Origin: Aeromicrobium sp.
GTDB taxonomy: Bacteria > Actinomycetota > Actinomycetes > Propionibacteriales > Nocardioidaceae
Direction: 5' to 3'
Length of the DNA: 36,217 bases
Assembly: GCA_025965175.1 (NCBI GenBank)
Contig: JAOPXL010000033.1
Coordinates: 1 to 36,217 of the forward strand
Each line of letters starts with the position of its first letter. The stretch's first letter is position 1. A model generated the notes under the pieces. The model did no database searches, was not told where the DNA came from, and was given only the letters and a program-made list of their open reading frames with translations. Both the position numbers and the translations under genes were made by a program. Of this stretch, positions 18,828 through 26,752 are shown piece after piece.

Positions 18828-19508
18828 CTACGACGCTGAGTCTGCGCCCAACAGGTGTCCCACGAGGACCAGATCGTGCTCGTGGGTGACCTTGTGCAGG
18901 CGCGGGTCCCCGGCCACGACGGCGACCCGGGCCCCACCGATCAGGCCCGACACACGGGACACGTCGTCGGTGAAGGCTCGCCCATCGTCGTCGACTGCGT
19001 GGGCCTGCTGCAGGATCGCTCGCCGGAATCCCTGCGGGGTCTGGTGGGCGAACACCGTGTCGCGGTCGGGGCTGGCCACGATCCGGCCGCCCTCCACGAG
19101 CACGATGGTGTCGTTGACGGGGACGACGGTCGCGACCGCGTCCGCCGATGCCAAGGCGTCCAGCACCCGGCCGATGACCATGGCCGGGACGGCTGGGCGT
19201 GCCGCGTCATGGACCAGGACGCGGTCCACGTCCGGACCCAGCTGCTCCACGGCAGCCGCGACGGACGCCGTCCGGCTGTCGCCGCCGTCGACCCAGCGGT
19301 CCACCAGCCCCGCCGTGGCGGCCCTCAGGCGGTCCCGCTGGTCGGGGGCGCCAACCAGCCAGATCAGGTCCACCGCGGGGTGGTCGTGGAAAGCCCGCAC
19401 CGCGTGCCAGACGACGGGGTGACCTGCCACGACCCGCAGCTGCTTGGGGATGTCGCCACCGACGCGGGTGCCCCGTCCGGCGGCGAGCACCACGGCCACG
19501 GTCGTCAT
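18828..19508 (-). CDS. IspD/TarI-type cytidylyltransferase
   Basis: The 226-residue protein has the nucleotidyltransferase opening VAVVLAAGRGTRVGGDIPKQL, then GGDSRTASV, VLVHDAARPAV and VFAHQTPQGFRRAIL, and ends with the DPRLHKVTHEHDL lysine motif. These are shared by IspD (4-diphosphocytidyl-methylerythritol synthesis, isoprenoid pathway) and TarI/Bcs1 (CDP-ribitol synthesis). The motifs alone do not separate them. The position between two polyol phosphotransferase genes argues for a CDP-polyol product, while the PKQL opening fits IspD equally well. The ATG shares a TGATG junction with the stop of the 863-residue transferase, so it is co-translated with it. Confidence 0.88.
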   Translation of the reverse strand: MTTVAVVLAAGRGTRVGGDIPKQLRVVAGHPVVWHAVRAFHDHPAVDLIWLVGAPDQRDRLRAATAGLVDRWVDGGDSRTASVAAAVEQLGPDVDRVLVHDAARPAVPAMVIGRVLDALASADAVATVVPVNDTIVLVEGGRIVASPDRDTVFAHQTPQGFRRAILQQAHAVDDDGRAFTDDVSRVSGLIGGARVAVVAGDPRLHKVTHEHDLVLVGHLLGADSAS

Positions 19509-22099
19509 CAGCCTGACGCGGTCGAGTCGTCGACCTCGTCGGTGTCGAGCCGGGCACCCTCGGACGGGGGCCCCTCCGTCTCACCGGCAACGATGTCGTC
19601 CATGTCCAGATCGGCGTCACTGACTCCCTCGTCGGAGGTCCCGTGATGCGCCTCGGGCATGTAGGCGAACAGCGCGTCCAGGGCCCTGGTCGTCGCCAGG
19701 CCGTCGTCGAGGTGGTTGTAGCGCTCCTGCCAGGCGGCGTAGCGGTCCTTCCACTCCGGGGGCCAGACCTGCAGCGTGCGCAGCAGCCGCACGACCTCGG
19801 CGGTCTCCCGCGTGACCGGTCCGGGCGCCCGCGACTCGAGGTCGAAGTACGCTCCGCGCACACGGGTGTCGGTGTAGTCGTCGATGTCGGGGGTGTAGAA
19901 GATCAGCGGCCGTCCCGTGGCACTGAAGTCGAACATCATCGAGGAGTAGTCGGTGATGAGGACGTCCGCGACGTGCTGCAGGTGGTTGATCTGCGGGTAC
20001 GTGCTGACGTCGATCACGTTCGAGGCCTGCGATGCGGTCATCGTGCGCAATGACCGCACGTGGCCACGACGCAGGAGCACGAAGTCCGGCCCCAGGACGG
20101 CGCCCAGCCGTTCGAGGTCCAGCAGGACCACGTCCTCCTGCACCGCCTCGCGCCAGGTGGGTGCGTACAGCACGACGGTCTTGCCCTCGGGGATGCCGAT
20201 CCTGGCGCGCAGCGCGGCCCGGATCTCCTCGGTGCTGCGGGTCAGCTCGTCGTTGCGGGGATACCCGGTCTCGATGACCTGATCGGTCAGGCCGTACGCG
20301 CGCCGGATGATCGGTGTCGTCTCGGCGGCCTGCGAGACGAACAGGTCCCACTGCGACCGCTCGCGCTCCACCACCTTGAGGTGCGCCTTGCCGCGGCCGA
20401 CCCGGTCGAGGCCGATCTGCTTGTACATCGAGCCGTGCCATGTCTGCAGGACGGTCTGGAACGGCCGCTTGACGTAGTTGCCGCGCAGCCACTCGTTGGT
20501 GACCAACCATCGGGCGCTGCCGCGGATGCGCCACCACTCGGCGGTGCCGCGCACCAGCGGGGTCGCGCCCTCGGGCACGACGACCGACAGGTCCTCGACC
20601 CCCCAGTAACGCGGCATGGCGGGGTCGCGGCGAGCCAGCTCGGCGTCCATCGCCGCCGGGTTGCAGGTCGCGTTGCGGCCGAAGAAGCTCTCGAAGTAGA
20701 CCGCGTCCAACGGCGCGACCTCGCTCGTCATGTAGCGCTCGCGCAGCTGAAGCTGTCGCCAGGCACCGAACTCGTCGTCGGTCCGCGGCGGGCCGAACGC
20801 GAGGCTGAGCTGTCCGCGGTCGACAGTGAGCAGCCGCAGCCTGTACTGCTCGGTCGGGTACGCCTGCGGCATCGTCGCGCCGAGCGACCGATCGACCTGG
20901 GTGGGGTGCACGTCGGCGCCGACCCGCGCCACCAGGGTGTAGCGGCCTCGCGGAGGAGGCAGGAGGGGGCCGCCCCATCGGCTGAGCGCCAGGGTCGCCA
21001 CGGCCTCGAACCGTCCATCGGGGTGGATCGTGAGATCCACCGGCAGGGTCACGAACCTGGACCGGAACTCCAGCTCGAACCTTCCGACACCCACCCAGGA
21101 TCCGGCGAGGCGCAGCGCACGCGGATCACCGGTGACGATCTCCGCGGAGTCGACGACGACCCGGACGGGCGTCACCACCAGCTCGACCTCGTGGCGACGC
21201 CCGACGCGCACGAACGCGCCCGCACCGGGAGCGCGCTCGACCACGGTGTCCTCGGTGAGGACGACCTGGTGGGTGCCGCCGTCCTGCGCCTCCACCTCCA
21301 GGCTCCAGCACTTCGGGTCACCGCCGGTGACCCAGTCCTCGGACGACCACACCGGCACCGGAAGAGTCAGCGACGTGACCCCGTCGGACGAGCTGACCGT
21401 GCCGGGCTGGGGCTGCTGCTCGACACCGACCCAACGTGCCGCCCGCACCGAGGAACCGGGCACCAGCTCGATCTCGATCTGCGAGGACGTCACCCGGACG
21501 GTCGAGGCGGTGGCTGCCACGGCCTGCTTGACGAACCACAGGCCGGACTCGCGGTCGAGGTCCGGCCCCAGCAGATGGCCCACACGGTCCAGCTCGAGGC
21601 CCATCACCGCGGCCGAGCCCGTGAGGCTGACCCTGCGCACGACGCCGCGAACCCGGTGCCCGTTGCCCCGGATCTCCACGACGAGTCGCCACCGGGAGTC
21701 GAGGGGAAGACCGTCGAGCACGGAGTCGTCGATCCGCACGCCGAAGGCGTCCTGCGCGTAGTCGAACTCGGCCGCCCGGGCCGCCGCGCGCGCCTCGAGG
21801 TCGTAGCGGACCTGCGCGGGCACCTCGATCCGTCGACCCCGGCGCTTCAACCAGGCGCGGAACTCGCGGTCCGGCCCGAAGTCGGTGCCACGGTGGTAGG
21901 CCCATCCCTCCACGGTCCAGCCGTCACCGTCACGGGTGATCCGTCGGACCGAGTCGACCCAGCCCAGTCCGAGGAACCACAGAGTCCGGCCGAGCACCCG
22001 GTAGACCGCCCGCACGCGGGCGTAGACCCAGCGGGGGAACGGGTGGCTCGAGAGCCGCGCGCGGCGCAGGAACTCCTTGAAGAACGGGATACGATCCAC
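19508..22099 (-). CDS. TagF-like CDP-glycerol glycerophosphotransferase family polymerase (863 aa)
   Basis: The protein has a basic N-terminus, then a long beta-rich region of about residues 40-440 (for example WTVEGWAYHRGTDFGPDREF) that I do not recognise. A C-terminal CDP-glycerol glycerophosphotransferase domain of about 470-810 follows. Within it are QTWHGSMYKQIG (H555), VIETGYPRNDEL, VVLYAPTWREAV, FVLLRRGHVRS and DVLITDYSSMMFDF (717-726), the substrate-binding and catalytic motifs of TagF-type poly(polyol phosphate) polymerases. The last 50 residues are acidic and probably disordered. The GTG start (22097-22099) is 2 bp after the stop of the TagD fusion gene. The presumed job is chain elongation of a teichoic-acid-like polymer at the membrane. 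Confidence 0.9.
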   Translation of the reverse strand: MDRIPFFKEFLRRARLSSHPFPRWVYARVRAVYRVLGRTLWFLGLGWVDSVRRITRDGDGWTVEGWAYHRGTDFGPDREFRAWLKRRGRRIEVPAQVRYDLEARAAARAAEFDYAQDAFGVRIDDSVLDGLPLDSRWRLVVEIRGNGHRVRGVVRRVSLTGSAAVMGLELDRVGHLLGPDLDRESGLWFVKQAVAATASTVRVTSSQIEIELVPGSSVRAARWVGVEQQPQPGTVSSSDGVTSLTLPVPVWSSEDWVTGGDPKCWSLEVEAQDGGTHQVVLTEDTVVERAPGAGAFVRVGRRHEVELVVTPVRVVVDSAEIVTGDPRALRLAGSWVGVGRFELEFRSRFVTLPVDLTIHPDGRFEAVATLALSRWGGPLLPPPRGRYTLVARVGADVHPTQVDRSLGATMPQAYPTEQYRLRLLTVDRGQLSLAFGPPRTDDEFGAWRQLQLRERYMTSEVAPLDAVYFESFFGRNATCNPAAMDAELARRDPAMPRYWGVEDLSVVVPEGATPLVRGTAEWWRIRGSARWLVTNEWLRGNYVKRPFQTVLQTWHGSMYKQIGLDRVGRGKAHLKVVERERSQWDLFVSQAAETTPIIRRAYGLTDQVIETGYPRNDELTRSTEEIRAALRARIGIPEGKTVVLYAPTWREAVQEDVVLLDLERLGAVLGPDFVLLRRGHVRSLRTMTASQASNVIDVSTYPQINHLQHVADVLITDYSSMMFDFSATGRPLIFYTPDIDDYTDTRVRGAYFDLESRAPGPVTRETAEVVRLLRTLQVWPPEWKDRYAAWQERYNHLDDGLATTRALDALFAYMPEAHHGTSDEGVSDADLDMDDIVAGETEGPPSEGARLDTDEVDDSTASG

Positions 22100-22101
22100 C
22101 G

Positions 22102-23442
22102 TCAGCCGACCCGGACGAACTCGGACCGGGCCGACTCGATGACGTCTGCCAGCCAGATGGACTCGTCCCGGCGCAGCTTGAAGGTGTCCAGCTCGGAGTC
22201 GCGGATCATGGCCCCGAACTCGGCGATCTCGTAGCGCAGCCCGTCACCGTCGAACTTGAAGTAGAAGCGCTTGTTGTTGCGCGCGTCCTCGAACCGGGTC
22301 TCGAAGTACTCGGTCTTCCACCACGGCGCGGGGACGTAGAGCTGTCCCCTGGTGCCGGCGACGACCAGGTCGCCCTCGGCCTTGACCCCGATGCCCGTGC
22401 GTGCCGACGCGATCGCGTGCGGGAAGCGCAGGTCGATCCGGGCGAACTCGTCGACACCCTTCTCGGTGACGAAGGCGTGGGTCGTGATGGCCTCGTGGTC
22501 GGTGCCGATGAGCTTCAGCACCGCGAGGAGCGGATAGCTGGCCAGCTCGGAGATGCTGCCGCCGCCCTGCTCCGGGTCGAACTCCCTCAGGCCGGGGTCG
22601 ACGAGCTTCGTGAAGGTCGCGTCGACCGAACGGATGTCACCGATCGAGCCGCTGCGCGCCACCGCGACCATGCGCTGGAAGCCAGGCGCGAACGCGGTCT
22701 TGAGCGCCTCGAGCAGGACCAGGCCCTTCGACTCGGCCAGAGCGAACAGCTCGCGCGCCTCGGTGCCACTGAGGCTCAGCGGCTTCTCGCACAGGACATG
22801 GCGACCGGCCTCGAGCGCCTGTCGGACGATGCTGGCGTGACTGGGGTGCGGGGTCGCGACGTAGACGGCAGCCACGTCGTCGAGCAGCTGCTGGTACGAG
22901 TCCGCGCAGTGCTCGAGCTCGTGCTTCGCGGCGAACGCCTCGCGGGCGGCGGGCGTACGGCTGTAGACGGAGGCGACCTCGACACCGCTGACGTAGCGGG
23001 ACTCGTCGACGAAGCGGTGGGCGATGCGGCCCGAGCCCACTGCCCCGATCCGCAGGATGCCCGAGCTCTCGTTGCGCAGCTCGGTGGAGGACACGCCCTT
23101 GGTGCGGTCGAGGTAGACGACCTTGCAGTAGTCGTTCAGGTAGTCGAACTTGCCCAGCCAGTCCGAGCCGATCGCGAAGATGTCGACCCCGTAGCGCTGG
23201 ATGTCGTGGATCTTCTGCCCCTCGTACTCCTCGATGATGACCTCATCGGCGAGGCCGGACTCCTGGACCGTCCGCAGGCGGTCCATGAGGCTCTCACGCA
23301 CGTTCAGCTTGCCGCGGGCGTCGTCGAACCCCTCGGTGGTCACCGCGACGATCAGGTAGTCACCCAGCTCGCGGGCGCGCCGCAACAGCCGTCGGTGGCC
23401 TTCGTGGAACAGGTCGAACGTGCCGTAGGTGATGACCTTCAT
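22102..23442 (-). CDS. TagD-type cytidylyltransferase fused to a Gfo/Idh/MocA oxidoreductase
   Basis: Residues 1-126 are a glycerol-3-phosphate cytidylyltransferase-like domain: TYGTFDLFHEGHRRLL with HxGH at 13-16, and RTKGVSSTEL at 113-122. Residues 130-446 are a Gfo/Idh/MocA domain: RIGAVGSGRIAHRF (NAD(P) loop), VLCEKPLSL (catalytic lysine, 220) and GGGSISELASYP, where the usual His/Asp site carries Tyr. The natural reading is one polypeptide that reduces a keto or aldose compound and makes a CDP-alditol, comparable in logic to fused reductase/cytidylyltransferase enzymes of capsule loci. The substrate is unknown. The ATG has AAGGAG 4 nt upstream. It is the first gene of a run with the 863-residue polymerase and the IspD/TarI-type gene. 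Confidence 0.92.
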   Translation of the reverse strand: MKVITYGTFDLFHEGHRRLLRRARELGDYLIVAVTTEGFDDARGKLNVRESLMDRLRTVQESGLADEVIIEEYEGQKIHDIQRYGVDIFAIGSDWLGKFDYLNDYCKVVYLDRTKGVSSTELRNESSGILRIGAVGSGRIAHRFVDESRYVSGVEVASVYSRTPAAREAFAAKHELEHCADSYQQLLDDVAAVYVATPHPSHASIVRQALEAGRHVLCEKPLSLSGTEARELFALAESKGLVLLEALKTAFAPGFQRMVAVARSGSIGDIRSVDATFTKLVDPGLREFDPEQGGGSISELASYPLLAVLKLIGTDHEAITTHAFVTEKGVDEFARIDLRFPHAIASARTGIGVKAEGDLVVAGTRGQLYVPAPWWKTEYFETRFEDARNNKRFYFKFDGDGLRYEIAEFGAMIRDSELDTFKLRRDESIWLADVIESARSEFVRVG

Positions 23443-23446
23443 GTAA

Positions 23447-23472
23447 CTCCTTGTGTGATCTCTGGCAGTCTA
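23447..23472 (-). promoter_or_regulatory. Promoter and ribosome-binding site of the TagD-fusion operon
   Basis: On the minus strand TAGACT (23472-23467) is a candidate -10, followed by a short leader and AAGGAG (23452-23447) 4 nt before the ATG. Unlike most transcription units here, this one is leadered. No convincing -35 is visible. Confidence 0.5.
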
Positions 23473-23533
23473 ATCGGCGCACGCGCCCTCGTTCGGTCGG
23501 CGGCCGGAGCGGGCGAGCCCCACGTCACACGGG

Positions 23534-24376
23534 TCAGGTCCCGGAGGGACGCATTCCGGCGTCCTGCTGGGCTGCCTTCCACTGCCGGAACCCCTCCTCG
23601 GTCGTCCCGCGACGCCAGTAGGCGGACACCGACAGGTCGGCCCGGGCGACGCCCCGGTCGTCCAGGACGTACGGCCGCACGCTCTTGAGCAACGCCGACT
23701 CCCCGTGGATGAACGCCTGCGCGCGACCCCCGCGCCACGGCCACGCCCGCACTGCGTCCTCCAGCAGGGTCGTCGTGCCGGCGACCCCGCCGCCGCGATG
23801 CAGCCAGTGGAGCTCCAGGTCAGCGGCCGTCAACAGCTCGATCTCGTCCTCGGGTCCGCCCACCTCGATGAACGCGACCGCCCGGTCCCCCTCCCCCAGC
23901 GCCGCCAGCGAGGCGGTGATCGCCGGCAACACCGCCTCGTCGCCCACGAACAGGTGCCAGTCGGCGGAGCGATCGGGGGCATAGCCACCGTTGGGACCAC
24001 GCAGGTGGATCACGTCGCCCGGCCGGGCGCGCGCGGCCCACGGGCCGGCAACCCCTTCGTCCCCGTGCACGACGAAATCGATGGCCAGCTGCCGCTCGGC
24101 GCGGTCGACCCAGCGGATCGTGTACGTCCGCAGGACCGGCCAGGACTCCTGCGGCATCGTCGCCTTGACAAGGCCCAGGTCGAGCGGCTCCGGGTAGCCG
24201 AATCCTTCTGCCAGGAACACGAGCTTGCCGTAGAGATCGGTGTAGGTCCGTGGCAGCGAGTCCAGGTTGCCGGCGAAGTCCCCGAACCCGTCTCCACCAA
24301 GCACGACCCGCACCATCGAGGGGGTCACCTCCTCGGTCCGGATCACGGTCAAACGGGCCGGAAGATTCTTGCTCAC
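23534..24376 (-). CDS. Siderophore-interacting FAD-dependent reductase (SIP family)
   Basis: The 280-residue protein has an N-terminal FAD-binding barrel with VLRTYTIRWVDR (the RxYTxR flavin motif) and FVVHGDEGVAGPWA, then LRGPNGGYAP. The C-terminal NAD(P)H domain has FVGDEAVLPAITASL and QAFIHGES, ending in VSAYWRRG. SIP enzymes (ViuB/YqjH type) reduce ferric siderophores in the cytoplasm to release iron. No siderophore synthesis or uptake genes are nearby. The GTG start (24374-24376) follows TAGGCT by 6 nt, a leaderless arrangement whose -10 overlaps that of the divergent peptidase gene. I see nothing that looks like an iron box. Confidence 0.93.
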   Translation of the reverse strand: MSKNLPARLTVIRTEEVTPSMVRVVLGGDGFGDFAGNLDSLPRTYTDLYGKLVFLAEGFGYPEPLDLGLVKATMPQESWPVLRTYTIRWVDRAERQLAIDFVVHGDEGVAGPWAARARPGDVIHLRGPNGGYAPDRSADWHLFVGDEAVLPAITASLAALGEGDRAVAFIEVGGPEDEIELLTAADLELHWLHRGGGVAGTTTLLEDAVRAWPWRGGRAQAFIHGESALLKSVRPYVLDDRGVARADLSVSAYWRRGTTEEGFRQWKAAQQDAGMRPSGT

Positions 24377-24381
24377 CTGTG

Positions 24382-24388
24382 TAGCCTA
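24382..24388. promoter_or_regulatory. Overlapping divergent -10 elements shared by two leaderless genes
   Basis: The 7 bp TAGCCTA reads TAGCCT on the plus strand (24382-24387) and TAGGCT on the minus strand (24388-24383). Each hexamer is exactly 6 nt from the start codon of its gene: GTG 24394 plus, GTG 24376 minus. The whole intergenic region is 17 bp and near-symmetric in layout. Confidence 0.6.
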
Positions 24389-24393
24389 ACGGC

Positions 24394-26337
24394 GTGACCC
24401 ACGGCATCGACATGACGCAGTTCGACCCCTCCGTCCGCGTCCAGGACGACCTCTTCCGGCACGTCAACGGGCCCTGGCTCGAGACCGCCGAGATCAAGCC
24501 GGACCGGGCCACCGCCGGCTCCTTCGTGACCCTGGTCGACGAGGCCGAGGCCAAGGTCCGCGAGATCATCGAGAGCTGCGCGGCAGACCCGCAGGACGAC
24601 GAACAGCGCAAGATCGGCGACCTCTACGCGAGTTTCATGGACGAGGAGCGCATCGAGGCCCTCGGCGCCCAGCCCCTCGAGGCCGAGCTCGCCCAGGTCG
24701 ACGCGATCACCGACATCGCCGGCTTCGTCGAGGCGCTCGGCGTGCTCGACCGTCAGGGCGTCGGCAGCGTCTTCGGGATGTACATCGCTCCTGACCGCGG
24801 CAACCCCGACCGCTACATCGCGCACCTCGGCCAGGGCGGCATCGGCCTGCCCGACGAGTCCTACTACCGCGAGGACGAGTCGGCCGCGATCCGCGAGGCG
24901 TACGTCGTCCACCTGACGACACTCCTCGGTCTGGCCGGTCTGGATGGCGCCGCCGACCGTGCCGCCCGCATCATGGACCTCGAGAGCCGCCTCGCGTCGT
25001 TCCACTGGGACCGGGTCGCCTGCCGGGACGCGCAGAAGACCTACAACTTGCTGCCCGCCGACGGGCTGCAGGCCCTGGCCCCGACGTTTGACTGGAGGAC
25101 CTGGTCCGCCGGCGCTCAGATCTCCCCGAGGGTCCTCGCCGAGGTCGTCGTCTCCCAGCCGTCGTTCCTCAAGGGCCTCGAGACCCTTCTGGTCGAGGAC
25201 GAGCTCGACACATGGAAGGACTGGCTGCGCTGGCAGGTCATCCACAGCGCCTCGGCCTATCTGTCGTCGGACTTCGTCGACGCCAACTTCGAGTTCTACG
25301 GCCGGACGCTCAGCGGCACCGACGAGCTCCGCCCCCGGTGGAAGCGCGGCGTCGGCTTCGTCGAGGGCGCGGTGGGCGAGGCAGTCGGCAAGATCTACGT
25401 CCGTACCGAGTTCCCGCCCGCATCGAAGGAGCGGATGACCGAGCTGATCGAGAACCTCCTCGAGGCCTACCGCCAGAGCATCACGGCCCTGCCGTGGATG
25501 AGCGACGAGACCAAGAAGCGCGCCCATGACAAGCTCGACTCGTTCAACCCCAAGATCGGGCACCCCGACGCGTTCAAGGACTACTCGGCCCTCGAGACGA
25601 CCCCCGACGACCTGCTCGGCAACATGCGCCGCGCGGTCGCCGTCGCGACGGACCGTGAGCTGGCCAAGATCGGCTCGCCGATCGACCGCGACGAGTGGTA
25701 CATGACGCCGCAGACCGTCAACGCGTACTACAACCCGACGATGAACGAGATCGTCTTCCCGGCCGCGATCCTGCAGCCGCCGTTCTTCCACGCCGACGCC
25801 GACGACGCGGTCAACTACGGCGCGATCGGCGCCGTCATCGGCCACGAGATCGGCCACGGCTTCGACGACCAGGGATCGCAGTACGACGGCACGGGCGCAC
25901 TCAACAACTGGTGGACCGAGGTGGACCGGGAGTCGTTCGAGAAGCTGACCTCGGCCCTGGTCTCCCAGTACGACGACCTGTCCCCCGTAGGGGCCGACGG
26001 ACGGACCGTCAACGGCTCCCTGACGATCGGGGAGAACATCGGCGACCTCGGCGGCCTCGGCATCGCGCACCAGGCGTTCCGGCTGACGCAGCCGTCTGCC
26101 GACCCGATCGACGGGCTGACCCCCGATCAGCGGTTCTTCATCTCGTGGGCGCAAGCCTGGCAGTCCAAGGTCCGCCCGGCCGAGACGGTCCGCCGCCTCA
26201 CGGTCGACCCGCACTCCCCGCCGGAGTTTCGCTGCAACCAGGTCGTCCGCAACATCGACGCGTTCTACGAGGCGTTCGGCGTCACGGCCGACGACGCCCT
26301 CTGGCTGGAGCCCGCCGACCGCGTCGCGATCTGGTGA
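24394..26337 (+). CDS. M13 family (neprilysin-like) metallopeptidase
   Basis: The 647-residue protein begins DLFRHVNGPWLETAEIKPDR, the M13 N-terminal signature. It has NAYYNPTMNEIVFPAAILQPPFF, the zinc site IGHEIGHGFDDQGSQYD, the third-ligand motif ENIGDLGG, and the C-terminal SPPEFRCNQVVRNIDAFYEAF region. It lacks the signal peptide or membrane anchor of animal neprilysins, so it is probably a cytoplasmic oligopeptidase, as in other actinobacteria. Length is normal. The GTG start sits 6 nt after TAGCCT. It converges with the DUF4333-like gene across a single base pair, with no terminator between. Confidence 0.96.
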   Translation: MTHGIDMTQFDPSVRVQDDLFRHVNGPWLETAEIKPDRATAGSFVTLVDEAEAKVREIIESCAADPQDDEQRKIGDLYASFMDEERIEALGAQPLEAELAQVDAITDIAGFVEALGVLDRQGVGSVFGMYIAPDRGNPDRYIAHLGQGGIGLPDESYYREDESAAIREAYVVHLTTLLGLAGLDGAADRAARIMDLESRLASFHWDRVACRDAQKTYNLLPADGLQALAPTFDWRTWSAGAQISPRVLAEVVVSQPSFLKGLETLLVEDELDTWKDWLRWQVIHSASAYLSSDFVDANFEFYGRTLSGTDELRPRWKRGVGFVEGAVGEAVGKIYVRTEFPPASKERMTELIENLLEAYRQSITALPWMSDETKKRAHDKLDSFNPKIGHPDAFKDYSALETTPDDLLGNMRRAVAVATDRELAKIGSPIDRDEWYMTPQTVNAYYNPTMNEIVFPAAILQPPFFHADADDAVNYGAIGAVIGHEIGHGFDDQGSQYDGTGALNNWWTEVDRESFEKLTSALVSQYDDLSPVGADGRTVNGSLTIGENIGDLGGLGIAHQAFRLTQPSADPIDGLTPDQRFFISWAQAWQSKVRPAETVRRLTVDPHSPPEFRCNQVVRNIDAFYEAFGVTADDALWLEPADRVAIW

Positions 26338-26338
26338 G

Positions 26339-26731
26339 TCAGGCCGGCGTCGGCGGCACCGTCGGCGTGGGCCTCGGCGCGGGCTTCGACGTCCACTTGT
26401 ACTGACCGCGGGGCCCGTTGATCGTGACCTCGGCGATCGCGAGCCGCCGGTCGTCACTCGTCCGGCTCACGTCGCAGCGGAACGTCGTGCCGATCTTGTC
26501 GCTGACCTCCTTGGGGCACTTCGCCACCAGTGGGACGCCGACCTTCGCCGTGAGGCGCCGCTCGATGCTGGCGACGGCGCCCTTCGTGGAGATGTAGACG
26601 ATCTTCGCCTTCGGCGGGCCGACAGCCTCGTTCGCGTCCTTCTCGGCGGCCCTGGTCGTGAAGAACAGGACGACGGCTGCCACGACGGCGATGGCGATGA
26701 GCCCCAGCAGGACATTGACGAGTGTCTTCAC
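26339..26731 (-). CDS. DUF4333-like membrane-anchored protein
   Basis: The 130-residue protein has one N-terminal helix (about residues 5-26, LVNVLLGLIAIAVVAAVVLFF). Its extracytoplasmic domain contains KVGVPLVAKCPKEVSDKIGTTFRCDVSR, the paired-cysteine pattern ('V.CP..v....G..F.C') of DUF4333 domains. A proline-rich tail ends it. Function is unknown; such domains occur widely as actinobacterial envelope proteins. The GTG start follows TAGGCT by 7 nt, suggesting its own leaderless transcript although it trails the HTTM gene by only 21 bp. Confidence 0.78.
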   Translation of the reverse strand: MKTLVNVLLGLIAIAVVAAVVLFFTTRAAEKDANEAVGPPKAKIVYISTKGAVASIERRLTAKVGVPLVAKCPKEVSDKIGTTFRCDVSRTSDDRRLAIAEVTINGPRGQYKWTSKPAPRPTPTVPPTPA

Positions 26732-26738
26732 CCGAGGG

Positions 26739-26744
26739 AGCCTA
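26739..26744 (-). promoter_or_regulatory. Candidate leaderless -10 of the DUF4333-like gene
   Basis: TAGGCT on the minus strand, then 7 nt (CCCTCGG), then GTG. Confidence 0.5.
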
Positions 26745-26752
26745 TCGGCCGC

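Noticed and set aside
17981-18937. N-terminal extension of the 407-residue transferase ORF
   Set aside because: It lies out of frame over the CDP-alcohol transferase gene; the GTGA junction at 17977-17980 gives the real start.
20060-22234. 724-residue plus-strand ORF
   Set aside because: Antisense shadow of the TagF-like gene.
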